Shown: one piece after another, positions 21,151 through 30,509 of the stretch
Position numbering within the stretch: position 1 is the stretch's first letter
Layout: each line of letters begins with the position of its first letter
Assembly: GCA_022071965.1 (NCBI GenBank)
Contig: JAJVIQ010000019.1
Coordinates: forward strand, 62,001-126,000
DNA length: 64,000 nt
Source of the DNA: Gammaproteobacteria bacterium
GTDB lineage: Bacteria; Pseudomonadota; Gammaproteobacteria; JAJPIJ01
Direction: 5' to 3'
Notes under the pieces: generated by a model
What the model saw: only the letters and a program-made list of their open reading frames with translations
Told to the model about the DNA's origin: nothing
Database searches by the model: none
Position numbers and translations under genes: made by a program

Positions 21151-22023
21151 ATGATGGACAGTCTCTCTGCCACACCGGTGCTGACGTATATCGCGGCGAT
21201 CGCAATCGGACTCGTCGTGGGCAGCTTTCTCAACGTTGTCATACATCGCCTGCCGATCATGATGGAAAGGGAGTGGCGCGCGCATTGCGCCGAGCTCGCC
21301 GGCAACGCTTCGGAGTCAACGCGCGAACCAGAGCCTTACAATCTCTGTCGTCCGCGATCGTGCTGCCCGAAATGCAAACATCCGATACGAGCGCATGAGA
21401 ACATCCCGCTGCTGAGCTGGGTTCTGCAGAAGGGGCGTTGCCGGGGCTGCGGTGAGCGTATCTCGCTGCGTTATCCAACGGTCGAAATTCTGGGTGCGGT
21501 GCTGGGCGTCCTCGCCCTATGGCGTTTTGGCCCGACGCTCCCCGCGCTCGGTGCTGCCGGCCTGGGTTGGGCGCTGCTGGCAGCAGCCGCAATCGACCTC
21601 GATCATCAGCTGTTACCGGATTCAATCACTCTTCCGGCGCTGTGGGCCGGGCTCGCGCTGAATGTCCATGACGTCTATGCGCCACTTCATGCCGCCGTCC
21701 TCGGTGCAATAGCCGGATACCTCCTCCTGTGGCTGGTGTATTGGGCCTTCAAACTCACGACTGGCAAGGAGGGAATGGGCTATGGTGACTTCAAGCTGCT
21801 GGCGGCCCTGGGAGCGTGGGCCGGTTGGCAGCAGCTACCGGTGATAGTCCTGCTCGCGTCCGCGACAGGCGCCATTGTCGGGATCTCGTTCGTCCTGTTC
21901 CGATGGCGCGGGCGCAGCCAGCCCATTCCGTTTGGCCCCTTTCTGGCATGCGCGGGGTGGATCGCGGTGCTCTGGGGACCGGCAATCAGTGGCGGATACC
22001 TTCGATTGACGGGCATGGAGTGA
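21151..22023 (+). CDS. pilD: PilD prepilin peptidase / N-methyltransferase
   Basis: 290 residues from ATG 21151 (an in-frame ATG at 21097 would add 18 non-conserved residues; neither has a clear ribosome-binding site). Multi-spanning membrane enzyme that cleaves and N-methylates type IV prepilins. Zinc tetracysteine C72-x2-C75 and C97-x2-C100, and the catalytic aspartates in IDLDHQLLPD (about 148-157) and GMGYGDFK (about 210), are intact. VVGSFLNVVIHRLP near residue 22-35 is the usual opening. It is 126 bases after pilC, a gap in which I see no other feature. Confidence 0.93.
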   Translation: MMDSLSATPVLTYIAAIAIGLVVGSFLNVVIHRLPIMMEREWRAHCAELAGNASESTREPEPYNLCRPRSCCPKCKHPIRAHENIPLLSWVLQKGRCRGCGERISLRYPTVEILGAVLGVLALWRFGPTLPALGAAGLGWALLAAAAIDLDHQLLPDSITLPALWAGLALNVHDVYAPLHAAVLGAIAGYLLLWLVYWAFKLTTGKEGMGYGDFKLLAALGAWAGWQQLPVIVLLASATGAIVGISFVLFRWRGRSQPIPFGPFLACAGWIAVLWGPAISGGYLRLTGME

Positions 22024-22030
22024 ACGCCGA

Positions 22031-22660
22031 GTGCGCCCCTTGATCATCGGGCTCACCGGCGGCATCGGCAGTGGCAAGAGCACGGTGGGGGCCCTGTTCA
22101 GGGAGCGGGGAGTACCCGTCCTCGACACCGATCAGGTGGCGCGTGATTTGGTTCGTCCGGGCTGTCGTGCCCTGCAGCGCATCGTCGAGGAGTTCGGCCC
22201 CGGCCTGCTCGATTGCGATGGCGGCCTTGACCGCGCGGCCCTCCGACGGCTGGTCTTCGCCGACCCGGTCCGGCGGCGGACGCTCGAAGCCATACTCCAT
22301 CCTCTGATCGGCGCCCGAGTCGGGGAGTGGGTCAGCAGGGTATCGGCCAGCTACTGCGTACTGCTGGTTCCGCTCCTGCTGGAGAGCGGCTGGGCCGACA
22401 AGGTCGACCGCATCGTGGTGGTCGACATGCCGGAGACTCTGCAGATCCGCCGGACCATGGAGCGGGACGGTTTGACAGCGGACGACGTGGAGGCAATCAT
22501 GCGCGCTCAGGTGTCCCGTGAGCAACGTCTGGGCCGCGCCCATGACGTGATAACCAACGATCGGGACATGAGCCATCTGCGAGACCAAGTGGAGAGACTG
22601 CACCGCGCATATCTGGATCTGGGTGCACGGCGCCATCACACAACCGCCAGCCAAGAATGA
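22031..22660 (+). CDS. coaE: Dephospho-CoA kinase
   Basis: 209 residues from GTG 22031. P-loop GLTGGIGSGKST at about residues 7-18, then the LID/CoA region (DTDQVARDLVRPG) and the typical LLVPLLLESGW segment. It phosphorylates the 3'-hydroxyl of dephospho-CoA, the last step of coenzyme A synthesis. Located seven bases after pilD and overlapping zapD by ATGA, the pilD-coaE-zapD-yacG order common in gammaproteobacteria. Confidence 0.96.
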   Translation: MRPLIIGLTGGIGSGKSTVGALFRERGVPVLDTDQVARDLVRPGCRALQRIVEEFGPGLLDCDGGLDRAALRRLVFADPVRRRTLEAILHPLIGARVGEWVSRVSASYCVLLVPLLLESGWADKVDRIVVVDMPETLQIRRTMERDGLTADDVEAIMRAQVSREQRLGRAHDVITNDRDMSHLRDQVERLHRAYLDLGARRHHTTASQE

Positions 22661-23478
22661 ACACGGAGTCCAGCCCAAACCTGCAGGCGTCCCTGTTCCC
22701 GGGTGTCGTGGAAGAGGCCGTCTTCTATGAGCAGCCGCTCAGTGAACGCATCCGCGCTTTCCTGCGCCTCGAGCATCTTTTCGGGCAGGTGCTCCACCAT
22801 ATTGGCGGCGAAAGCGAATGGAACAGTCGCGCCGCACTCTCTGGTCTGATAGAAATCAACGATCTCCTGGGGCGCTTCGATCTAAAGGCCGAACTCATCA
22901 AGGAGCTGGAGCGCCACTCGCAGGTGCTTTCCGGTCTGAAACAGAATCCCAAGGTCGACCCCGGGCGTCTTCGGGACACCCTTTGCACGGTCAACGAACT
23001 GCTTGCAAGGCTGCGCAGCAACCAGTGTCAGCCTGCGCAGTGTCTGCGCAAGGATGAGCTCGTGTACGCGGTCAAGCAGCGACTGCCCATACCAGGCGGA
23101 ACCTGCAACTTCGATCTGCCGGCCTACCACCACTGGCTGAGCCGGCCCGCCGCCATACGCATACAGCAATTGAAGGTCTGGATAGATGACCTGGAGATTA
23201 TTCGCGCGGGGGTAGAGCGCGCTCTTGGCATGGTGCGCGACAGTGCCCATCCCCGATACGTCGTCGCCGGCGCGGGATTCTACCAGCAACCCGTGGAACC
23301 GAACGTGTTGTGTCAGCTGGTGCGCGTCAGCATCGCCGCGGATCTGGATGTGTTTCCCGAGATAAGCGGCGGCAAGCACCGATTCACTATCCGCTTTCTC
23401 GAGCAGCGCGATACTGGGCAGCGGCCCGCGCAGACCGCAAAGAACGTGGAATTTGAACTGCAGTGCTGCAACCTCTAG
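22657..23478 (+). CDS. zapD: ZapD, FtsZ-bundling cell-division protein
   Basis: 273 residues. Recognised by [19 protein letters not shown] near residue 25, the helical N-terminal half, and the [19 protein letters not shown] segment before the C-terminal beta domain. ZapD (YacF) cross-links FtsZ filaments at midcell through the FtsZ C-terminal peptide, which is intact in the FtsZ encoded in this window. Start overlaps the coaE stop (ATGA). No enzymatic motif is expected. Confidence 0.94.
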   Translation: MNTESSPNLQASLFPGVVEEAVFYEQPLSERIRAFLRLEHLFGQVLHHIGGESEWNSRAALSGLIEINDLLGRFDLKAELIKELERHSQVLSGLKQNPKVDPGRLRDTLCTVNELLARLRSNQCQPAQCLRKDELVYAVKQRLPIPGGTCNFDLPAYHHWLSRPAAIRIQQLKVWIDDLEIIRAGVERALGMVRDSAHPRYVVAGAGFYQQPVEPNVLCQLVRVSIAADLDVFPEISGGKHRFTIRFLEQRDTGQRPAQTAKNVEFELQCCNL

Positions 23479-23489
23479 CCGCTGCCACT

Positions 23490-23699
23490 ATGCAGGCGTG
23501 CTGCCCGCGGTGCGGTGCCCCGACAAGCCTGGATCCCGGCAATCGCTACCGGCCATTCTGCAGCGAGCGCTGCCGGATGATCGATCTGCATGGGTGGGCG
23601 ACGGGAAGTTACCGCATACCCGGGATGCCACCGTCTCCAGCAGATGTCGAAGGTGGCGCCGGATCGGCTGTCGAGGCGCCGGAGATCACCCGCAATTGA
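23490..23699 (+). CDS. yacG: YacG, zinc-binding DNA gyrase inhibitor
   Basis: 69 residues. Zinc ligands C-P-R-C (residues 5-8) and FCSERC, followed by the family text [18 protein letters not shown]. coli YacG binds GyrB and inhibits gyrase. The ATG at 23490 begins 12 bases after the zapD stop; an upstream in-frame GTG at 23463 would overlap zapD. The last 14 bases overlap the 3' end of the convergent Nudix-ThiE gene. Confidence 0.92.
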   Translation: MQACCPRCGAPTSLDPGNRYRPFCSERCRMIDLHGWATGSYRIPGMPPSPADVEGGAGSAVEAPEITRN

Positions 23700-24699
23700 C
23701 GGCGGTGTCGCCGCTGCTGGCGGGGCCCCGGCCCCCGAGGCTGTCTCCCCATAGGGATCTTATCGCCGCGATCCCATGCCCGCCGGCGCGCCTCGCTATG
23801 GGCACGTCCGATTTCGCCATGCCGCCAATGGCATAGACCGGTAGCCCCGCGGCAACTGCCATGGAGGAGAAGCGTTCCCATCCCAGCGGGGCCCAATCAG
23901 TATGGGTGGTCGTGCTCTTCACCGGCCCGAGCACCGCGAAATCCGCCTCGATACGCCTCGCCTGCCACAGGTCTTCCGCGTTGTGACACGAGACGGCAAC
24001 CAGCTTCGAGCGAGGCAGCGGCCGCGCGGTGTACTCGTGGAGCCGTCCACTGTTCAGGTGCACGCCGTCGGCTCCGAGACGTTCCACCATGAGCGGGTCA
24101 GCATTGAGCAGCACGCGGCAGTGGCTGGCCGCGGCAGACCCGATCACCTCGCGCGCCAGCGCAAAGTAGCCGCGTTCGGACATGGATTTCACGCGCAACT
24201 GTATCAGCGTCGCGCCGTCATCCAGGCTGCCCCGCAGCTGGCGAAGGAACAGCTCTGGCGGGCCGTCCGGTTCGGGCGTGACGACGTAGGTGGACGGGAG
24301 TGCAAGCGCGGTGATGATGGAAACGTCCGCGGCCGGCATGGCGACCTCATGCAATGCGTCCGGTCGCACCCATCGTAATGGCTGCCCCTCGCGGCCGGCG
24401 GGTGTTCCCACCCACTCCGTCACCTCCCAAGCCTCCAGCCAGACATGTTTATCGCTGTATCGGTGCGAAACCGTGATGAGGGGGCATGCCGACCGGCATG
24501 TGACGCCGAGTTCCTCGGCGAGCTCACGCAGCAATGCGATCTCCACCGCTTCGCCCCGTTCCACCTTGCCCCCCGGGAACTCCCATAAGCCGCCTTGGTG
24601 CGCGTGCTCCGGGCGTCGGCCGAGGAGCACCTCGCCGTCCCGGTTCCGCAGTACCGCAGCCACCACATGCACGGCATCGGCAGGAGGCCTTGCCCGCAT
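23686..24699 (-). CDS. Fused Nudix (MutT) hydrolase and ThiE-like thiamine phosphate synthase domain
   Basis: 337 residues. N-terminal Nudix domain (about 10-130) with an intact Nudix box at 44-66 (G-x5-E then RELAEELGV), typical of MutT 8-oxo-dGTP sanitising enzymes. The C-terminal half (about 140-325) is a ThiE/TenI-like TIM barrel ([37 protein letters not shown]). Such MutT-ThiE fusions are known in gammaproteobacteria; whether the second domain makes thiamine phosphate is doubtful. ATG at 24699 has GGAAGG five bases upstream and starts 11 bases after argJ. Confidence 0.92.
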   Translation of the reverse strand: MRARPPADAVHVVAAVLRNRDGEVLLGRRPEHAHQGGLWEFPGGKVERGEAVEIALLRELAEELGVTCRSACPLITVSHRYSDKHVWLEAWEVTEWVGTPAGREGQPLRWVRPDALHEVAMPAADVSIITALALPSTYVVTPEPDGPPELFLRQLRGSLDDGATLIQLRVKSMSERGYFALAREVIGSAAASHCRVLLNADPLMVERLGADGVHLNSGRLHEYTARPLPRSKLVAVSCHNAEDLWQARRIEADFAVLGPVKSTTTHTDWAPLGWERFSSMAVAAGLPVYAIGGMAKSDVPIARRAGGHGIAAIRSLWGDSLGGRGPASSGDTAVNCG

Positions 24700-24710
24700 C
24701 GAGCCTTCCG

Positions 24711-25931
24711 TCAGGTCCGGTACTCGGCGTTGATACGAACGTAATCGTAGGAGAGATCGCAGGTCCACACCTCCGCGCGCGCATTGCCGCGCGCGAGATC
24801 GACGACCACGTCGATGTCTGTCGGCCGCATCGCCGCTTGTCCGGCATCATCCGTGTAGTTCGCTGCGCGCCCACCACCCTCCACGATACGTACCCCGTTG
24901 AGGTCTACGGTTATCGCGGATATGTCCAGACCAGATATCCCGGCGCGGCCTACCGCCGCCAGGATCCGCCCCCAGTTCGCATCCGAGGCGAAAAACGCGG
25001 TCTTCACGAGCGGCGAGTGCGCGATGCCATAGGCGACGTGCGAGCACTCCTCTTCGCTGAGGCCGCTTTCGACCTTGATTCGGATGAACTTGGTCGCCCC
25101 CTCACCGTCACGGACAATCGCCTCCGCCAGGAATGCAAACACCCTGTCCAGCACGGTCTGCAGGGCCTGGCCGTGCGCCGAGGACGCGTGGCTGATTGGC
25201 GGGTTGCGCGCCTGTCCGGTCGCGATCAGCACGCAGGCGTCGTTGGTCGAGGTGTCGCCATCCACACTGATGCGATTGAAGCTGCGACGGACCGCGGCAG
25301 TCAACATGTCCTGCAGCGCGTTTCCGTTAACCGCCGCGTCGGTCGCGACGTATGCCAGCATGGTTGCCATGTCCGGGCGTATCATACCGGCCCCTTTGGC
25401 GATGCCGGTGACCACGATGCTTCGACCGTCGATCCTGAGGATCTCCGATCTGGCCTTCGGAACGGTATCGGTGGTCATGATCGCATGGGCAGCATCACCC
25501 CATGCGCCTTCGTGCAGAGACGAGAATGCGATTGGGATGGTGTTTGCAAACTTCTCCAGCGGCAGCGGCTGGCCGATCACACCGGTCGAGAAGGGAAGCA
25601 CCGAGGTTTCGGCGACGCCGGCAACCCGTGCGACCATGCGGCAGGTTTCGAGCGCTGCCTGAGTTCCCTCCTGGCCTGTACCTGCATTCGCGTTGCCGGA
25701 ATTGACGAGGAGATACCGCGGGGCCTGCTTGCGCAAATGCTCGCGCGCCACGGTCACCGGCGCGGCGCAAAACGCATTGCGCGTGAAGACCGCCGCGCAT
25801 TCCGCATCCGCTGCCAGTTCGATGAGAACCAGATCCTTGTGATCCGCGAACTTGATGCCCGCGGCAGCGGCTCCGAGCCTGATGCCAGCCACGGGCAATG
25901 GTTGCCGAAAGGGTATATTGCCCGCCGCCAT
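24711..25931 (-). CDS. argJ: ArgJ bifunctional ornithine acetyltransferase / N-acetylglutamate synthase
   Basis: 406 residues. ArgJ is self-cleaved before the threonine of its KGAGMIxPxMATMLA motif, which is present as KGAGMIRPDMATMLA at about residues 178-192. Other family features: VNSGNANAGTG around 76, STGVIGQPL around 115, and the C-terminal DLSYDYVRINAEYRT. It recycles acetyl groups in arginine synthesis (and makes N-acetylglutamate where bifunctional). Lies 31 bases after secA. Confidence 0.97.
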   Translation of the reverse strand: MAAGNIPFRQPLPVAGIRLGAAAAGIKFADHKDLVLIELAADAECAAVFTRNAFCAAPVTVAREHLRKQAPRYLLVNSGNANAGTGQEGTQAALETCRMVARVAGVAETSVLPFSTGVIGQPLPLEKFANTIPIAFSSLHEGAWGDAAHAIMTTDTVPKARSEILRIDGRSIVVTGIAKGAGMIRPDMATMLAYVATDAAVNGNALQDMLTAAVRRSFNRISVDGDTSTNDACVLIATGQARNPPISHASSAHGQALQTVLDRVFAFLAEAIVRDGEGATKFIRIKVESGLSEEECSHVAYGIAHSPLVKTAFFASDANWGRILAAVGRAGISGLDISAITVDLNGVRIVEGGGRAANYTDDAGQAAMRPTDIDVVVDLARGNARAEVWTCDLSYDYVRINAEYRT

Positions 25932-25962
25932 AGCCTGCTATCTGGCCGACTGATCCGGGATC

Positions 25963-28758
25963 TCAATTGATACGGCCATGGCACTGCTTGAACTTCTTGC
26001 CCGAACCGCACGGGCATGGGTCATTCCGGCCGACCTTGGGACCGCCGCGCACGAACGGTGCGACGTTGGCGACTCGGCGCGGCACCTCGGCCTCGCCGCC
26101 CGCAGGTTGCTCCGCGCCCTCGTCGGCCGCGCCGCTCAGCGCGCTCGCCGCCTCGGCGTGGGTGTACTGCACGGGCGCCACGCGGCGCCGACTCTCCTCC
26201 ATGGCCTCGACCTCGGCCTCGGTGCGGACCTGGACGCGGGACAGTATACCGACGACATCGCGTTTGATGTTCTCGAGCAGCTGCCTGAACATCTCGAAGG
26301 CCTCGCGCTTGTACTCCTGCTTCGGATTCTTCTGCGCGTAGCCGCGCAGGTGTATGCCCTGCCGCAGGTAGTCCATGGCGGCGAGATGCTCCTTCCAGTG
26401 CTGATCGAGCACGCGCAGCATGACGGCTTTCTCGAAATGCCGCAGGACGCTTTCGCCTGCCGCCGCCTCCTTGGCCTTGTACGCGGCCTCAACCTCCCCC
26501 AGCACCCTCGCGCGCAGGGATTCCTCGTGCAGCGCGCTGTCCTCCTTCAGCCAGGCATCGATCGGCAGCTTCATGCCCAGCTCCTGCTCGAGCGCCTGCA
26601 TCAGGCCGGGGACGTTCCAGTGCTCCTCGAAGCTCTGCGGCGGAACGTACTGCTGGACGATTGCGTTGACCACATCCGAGCGGATGTCGACCACGGTCTG
26701 CGCGATCTCCTCGGCATCCATCAAATCGTTGCGCTGCTCGTAGATGATCTTGCGTTGATCGTTGGCGACGTCGTCGTACTCGAGCAGCTGCTTGCGGATA
26801 TCGAAATTCCTGGCCTCGACCTTGCGCTGCGCGTTCTCGATGGCGCGTGTCACCCACGGGTGCTCAATGGCCTCGCCGGGCTGCATGCCGAGCTTTTGCA
26901 TGATTGCCGCCACGCGATCGGAGGCGAATATCCGCATCAGGCTGTCCTGCAGGGAGAGATAGAATCGGCTGGAGCCCGGATCTCCTTGTCGGCCGGAACG
27001 GCCGCGAAGCTGGTTGTCGATGCGCCGCGACTCGTGTCGTTCCGTGCCGACGATGTGCAGACCCCCGAAGCTCACGACCTGGTCGTGAACCTCCTGCCAC
27101 CCCGCCTTGATCGCGGCGATGCCGCGCGCGCGCTCCTCCTCGCTCAGCGTCGCATCGTTTCGAATCGCCGCGACCTCCGGCTCCGGGTTCCCGCCGAGCA
27201 CGATGTCGGTACCGCGCCCCGCCATGTTCGTGGCCACCGTCACGGCGCGGGGCCGGCCGGCCTGGGCGACGATCTGAGCCTCCATTTCGTGGAACTTGGC
27301 GTTCAGCACTTGGTGATCGATCTTCTCCTTCGTCAGCAGATCCGAAAGGTACTCGGAGCTCTCGATGGACGCCGTGCCGACGAGCGCCGGCTGTCCCCTC
27401 GACACGCAGTCCTTGATATCGTCAATGATGGCCTTGAACTTCTCTTCCGTCGTAAGATAAACGACGTCGCCGAAGTCTTGCCGGATCATCTGGCGGTGCG
27501 TGGGGATTACCACGACCTCGAGTCCGTAGATCTGCAGAAACTCCGGGGCCTCGGTGTCCGCCGTTCCGGTCATGCCGGAGAGCTTCCTGTAAATGCGGAA
27601 GTAATTCTGGAAGGTTATCGAGGCGAGCGTCTGGTTCTCGTTCTGGATCGTCACGCCTTCTTTTGCTTCGACTGCCTGGTGCAGGCCTTCCGACCACCGG
27701 CGGCCGGGCATGGTGCGGCCGGTGAATTCATCGACGATGACGATGCTGCCGTCCTTGGCGACATAATCGACGTCGCGCCGGAACAGCGTATGTGCGCGCA
27801 AAGCGGCGTTGACGTGATGCATCAGGCCGATATTGGCGGCGCTGTACAAGCTGTCGCCGTCGGCAAGCATCCCTTCGCGGGTCAGCAGGTCCTCGACGTG
27901 CTCATGCCCTCGCTCCGTCAGGTGCACCTGGCGGGCCTTCTCGTCCACCCAGTAGTCCCCACTGTCGATCACGCCCTCGCCCGGCTCCTGCTCCTGGCGC
28001 GCCAGCCGCGGTATCAGCTTGTTCACGCGCACGTAGAGATCCGTCTTGTCCTCGGTCGGACCGGAGATGATGAGCGGTGTGCGCGCTTCGTCGATGAGAA
28101 TGGAGTCGACCTCGTCGACAATCGCGAAATTCAGCCCGCGCTGGACACGATCCTCCTTCGCGAAGGCCATGTTGTCGCGCAGGTAATCGAAGCCGAATTC
28201 GTTGTTGGTGCCGTAGGTGATGTCCGCGGCGTAGGCGCTCTGGCGTTCAGCGGGCCGCATGTTCGAGAGGATCACGCCGGTGCTGAGGCCGAGGAACGCA
28301 TAGAGCCGCCCCATCCATTCCGAGTCGCGCCGCGCCAGGTAATCGTTCACTGTCACCACGTGCACGCCCTTGCCCGCAAGCGCGTTCAGATAGGCCGGCA
28401 GCGTGGCAACCAGCGTCTTGCCCTCGCCGGTGCGCATCTCCGCGATTCGTCCCTCGTGCAGCACCATGCCGCCGATGAGTTGCACGTCGAAGTGGCGCAT
28501 CTCCAATACCCGCCTGGATGCCTCCCGCACCACGGCGAATGCCTCCGGCAACAGCGCGTCGAGGGTCTCGCCCGCCGCGGCGCGCGCGCGCAACTCCTCG
28601 GTCTTGGTGCGTAACTGTTCATCGGTCAGTGCCTCTAGCGCCGCCTCCAGGGAATTAATGCGCGCCACGACCTTGCGCATCCGGCGCAGCGTGCGCTCGT
28701 TGCGACTGCCAACGACCAGGCGAACGGCATTACCGACCAGAGAGATGGGATTCAGCAT
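25963..28758 (-). CDS. secA: SecA preprotein translocase ATPase
   Basis: 931 residues. DEAD-like motor with Walker [12 protein letters not shown] near residue 103-113, Walker [17 protein letters not shown] near 207-222, the preprotein cross-linking and helical scaffold domains in the middle, and motif VI in [20 protein letters not shown]. The C-terminal SEC-C zinc motif [14 protein letters not shown] is complete. It drives Sec export. secA follows an M23 peptidase gene by 159 bases containing a strong hairpin; no SecM-like leader peptide is visible. Confidence 0.98.
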   Translation of the reverse strand: MLNPISLVGNAVRLVVGSRNERTLRRMRKVVARINSLEAALEALTDEQLRTKTEELRARAAAGETLDALLPEAFAVVREASRRVLEMRHFDVQLIGGMVLHEGRIAEMRTGEGKTLVATLPAYLNALAGKGVHVVTVNDYLARRDSEWMGRLYAFLGLSTGVILSNMRPAERQSAYAADITYGTNNEFGFDYLRDNMAFAKEDRVQRGLNFAIVDEVDSILIDEARTPLIISGPTEDKTDLYVRVNKLIPRLARQEQEPGEGVIDSGDYWVDEKARQVHLTERGHEHVEDLLTREGMLADGDSLYSAANIGLMHHVNAALRAHTLFRRDVDYVAKDGSIVIVDEFTGRTMPGRRWSEGLHQAVEAKEGVTIQNENQTLASITFQNYFRIYRKLSGMTGTADTEAPEFLQIYGLEVVVIPTHRQMIRQDFGDVVYLTTEEKFKAIIDDIKDCVSRGQPALVGTASIESSEYLSDLLTKEKIDHQVLNAKFHEMEAQIVAQAGRPRAVTVATNMAGRGTDIVLGGNPEPEVAAIRNDATLSEEERARGIAAIKAGWQEVHDQVVSFGGLHIVGTERHESRRIDNQLRGRSGRQGDPGSSRFYLSLQDSLMRIFASDRVAAIMQKLGMQPGEAIEHPWVTRAIENAQRKVEARNFDIRKQLLEYDDVANDQRKIIYEQRNDLMDAEEIAQTVVDIRSDVVNAIVQQYVPPQSFEEHWNVPGLMQALEQELGMKLPIDAWLKEDSALHEESLRARVLGEVEAAYKAKEAAAGESVLRHFEKAVMLRVLDQHWKEHLAAMDYLRQGIHLRGYAQKNPKQEYKREAFEMFRQLLENIKRDVVGILSRVQVRTEAEVEAMEESRRRVAPVQYTHAEAASALSGAADEGAEQPAGGEAEVPRRVANVAPFVRGGPKVGRNDPCPCGSGKKFKQCHGRIN

Positions 28759-28818
28759 TTATTGGAAACTTGCTCAAGTGTCCGGAAGGGGATTCAACGC
28801 TGCGTTGGACGCTGAGAG

Positions 28819-28864
28819 CGGCCACGCGTTCCCCTTGCACGGCTCGGTGGAACGTGCGTGGCCG
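28819..28864 (-). repeat. Strong hairpin in the secA leader
   Basis: CGGCCACGC (28819-28827) pairs with GCGTGGCCG (28856-28864), nine perfect pairs, and after a two-base bulge GTTCC (28828-28832) pairs with GGAAC (28849-28853). On the minus strand it lies 60-106 bases before the secA ATG and 54 after the M23 stop. No U-run follows; a leader RNA structure is as likely as a terminator. Confidence 0.55.
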
Positions 28865-28917
28865 GGCCAGGACCGGGCGGCTTCGCGCGGACCCCTGACG
28901 GGCCCTGGCGGCTGTGG

Positions 28918-29883
28918 TCAGGAATCCTGCTTGGATATACTCCGGGAAGCATCCTTGGCAGACTTTATATAGTCTACCGGATCAACGATTACGCCGTCTC
29001 GTATTACCTCGATATGCACGTGCGGACCGGTGGTGCGGCCCGTTGCTCCCATGACCGCAATCGCCTGGCCCTTCTCGACCTTCTCGCTGACCTTGGCCAG
29101 GATCTTCTTGTTGTGGGCGTAGCGGGTGACGACCCCGTCACCGTGATTGATCTCGATGACGTTGCCGTACTCGCTGCGCGGTCCGGCGAAGCTCACGACG
29201 CCGGCCGCCAGCGCGACAACCTCGGAATTCGGCGGTCCGACGAAATCGACCCCGGAATGGAACTCGCGGCGCCCGGTCAATGGGTCGACACGCTTGCCGT
29301 AGGTCGAGGAAATCCACCCGCCTCTGAGGGGCCGTCCGGCCGGCGAGGTCTGCTCCTGAAGGTCCCGATCGAGGAGCATCGCCTCGAGTGCCGCCAGCTT
29401 TTCGGCGCGATCGTCGATCTCTGCCGTCAGGGCAGCGAAAGCGCGTGCGATATCACTGATATCACTGCCGGCCGCCAATTCGGGCGCCGGACCACCGGCG
29501 GCCGGCGTCGAGGAGAAGTCGAACTCGCCTTCCGCGAGCTTCGCCATGGACGCGAGTCGCTCACCCAACGCATTCAGGCGTGCAACGTGCGCCTGCATTT
29601 CCCCGAGGCGCACGGCGATGGCGTTTACGTTCAGCTCGATGGTCGAGTTCAGCTTGGCGATACCTTCGCGCTGCTCCTCGATCTGACCCTTCCATATCGG
29701 CTCGCGGGATTGCTCCTGTGCCCGCAACCGGACGAACGCTTCGTCCTGGCCCCGCAGCGTGCCGGCATAATACGCGACGGCGCCCGCGGCCGAGACGATC
29801 CCCGCGAGTGCCATCAAGCCCATGTGGCCAAATTTGAAACGGTAACTGCCGACGCGTGAATTGGCTAGGAAGACGATTTGCAT
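28918..29883 (-). CDS. M23-family metallopeptidase (murein endopeptidase-like) with membrane anchor
   Basis: 321 residues from ATG 29883 (the open frame continues to 30009 without family resemblance). Cytoplasmic N-terminus, one transmembrane helix (MGLMALAGIVSAAGAVAYYA, about 21-40), a coiled-coil region (about 45-175), and a C-terminal LytM/M23 domain with zinc ligands H209, D213 (HSGVDF) and H290 (HVHIEV). All ligands are present, so it could be an active DD-endopeptidase. It sits between lpxC and secA, where E. coli has secM. It is divergent from the DUF721 gene. Confidence 0.92.
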   Translation of the reverse strand: MQIVFLANSRVGSYRFKFGHMGLMALAGIVSAAGAVAYYAGTLRGQDEAFVRLRAQEQSREPIWKGQIEEQREGIAKLNSTIELNVNAIAVRLGEMQAHVARLNALGERLASMAKLAEGEFDFSSTPAAGGPAPELAAGSDISDIARAFAALTAEIDDRAEKLAALEAMLLDRDLQEQTSPAGRPLRGGWISSTYGKRVDPLTGRREFHSGVDFVGPPNSEVVALAAGVVSFAGPRSEYGNVIEINHGDGVVTRYAHNKKILAKVSEKVEKGQAIAVMGATGRTTGPHVHIEVIRDGVIVDPVDYIKSAKDASRSISKQDS

Positions 29884-29971
29884 ATAAGCTGTCAGTTGCC
29901 GTGGCAACGCCTCCTCTTGAAATTCGCCAGTTGTTCTTGTTCCCTTTGGCACCAGGCACGAGCCGGCACTG

Positions 29972-30415
29972 ATGAAGAAAATGCCCGTGCACTTCCCTGC
30001 GGTCATCAAGGCGTCCGATGATAGAACGCTGAGCCCGATGCTGCGGCATGCTCACGAACTGCTGCGCGTCGAGGCGATCATCCGCGGTTTGCTTCCGCAG
30101 AATCTGCGATCCCGCTTCCGGGTGGCGAATCTGCGCGGCCGGCGTCTCGTATTGACTGCGGATTCGCCGGTATGGGCAACGCGCCTGCGCTGCCAGCTAC
30201 CGGATATGTTGCGGCGCATGAAGGACGCCGCGCCCGGACACTCTATCTCTGAGATTGACGTGAAAGTAGCCTTCTTGCCAACGCGACCCACGTCCAAACT
30301 GCCACGTTGCCCTCGTGTGTCGGCCGAGTCGGCCAAGCTGCTTCGCGACGCCGCCAACGGCTGCGGCGACGGAGCGCTACAGGCGGCGTTGCTGCGGCTG
30401 GCGTCGCACGAGTGA
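29972..30415 (+). CDS. DUF721 / DciA-like protein
   Basis: 147 residues. The family core is LLPQNLRSRFRVANLRGRRL followed by LTADSPVWATRLRCQLPDML, the DUF721 KH-like domain of DciA, the replicative-helicase operator or loader of many bacteria lacking DnaC. The charged Pro/Cys-containing C-terminal tail is poorly conserved. It is transcribed away from the M23 gene (88 bases between starts) and convergent with lpxC, 94 bases away. Orthology to DciA is likely but from a short domain only. Confidence 0.75.
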   Translation: MKKMPVHFPAVIKASDDRTLSPMLRHAHELLRVEAIIRGLLPQNLRSRFRVANLRGRRLVLTADSPVWATRLRCQLPDMLRRMKDAAPGHSISEIDVKVAFLPTRPTSKLPRCPRVSAESAKLLRDAANGCGDGALQAALLRLASHE

Positions 30416-30509
30416 TTGGCGACGGCATTTCCCCACTGATCCGCGAAGACTACCACCGCATAGACAAACTTGTCGATCCCCGCGCCTGTTCGGCCCGGGG
30501 GGAACTTGC

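Noticed and set aside
25978-28614. 878-codon open frame on the + strand opposite secA
   Set aside because: Mirror of the secA codon pattern, His/Arg/Leu-rich, no domain; a shadow.
28759-28917. SecM-like arrest peptide upstream of secA
   Set aside because: No small frame with a signal peptide and arrest motif is visible in the gap.
29449-29468. Tandem ATATCACTG in the M23 gene as a regulatory repeat
   Set aside because: In-frame coding of SDISDI in the coiled-coil linker; nothing beyond the protein sequence is needed to explain it.
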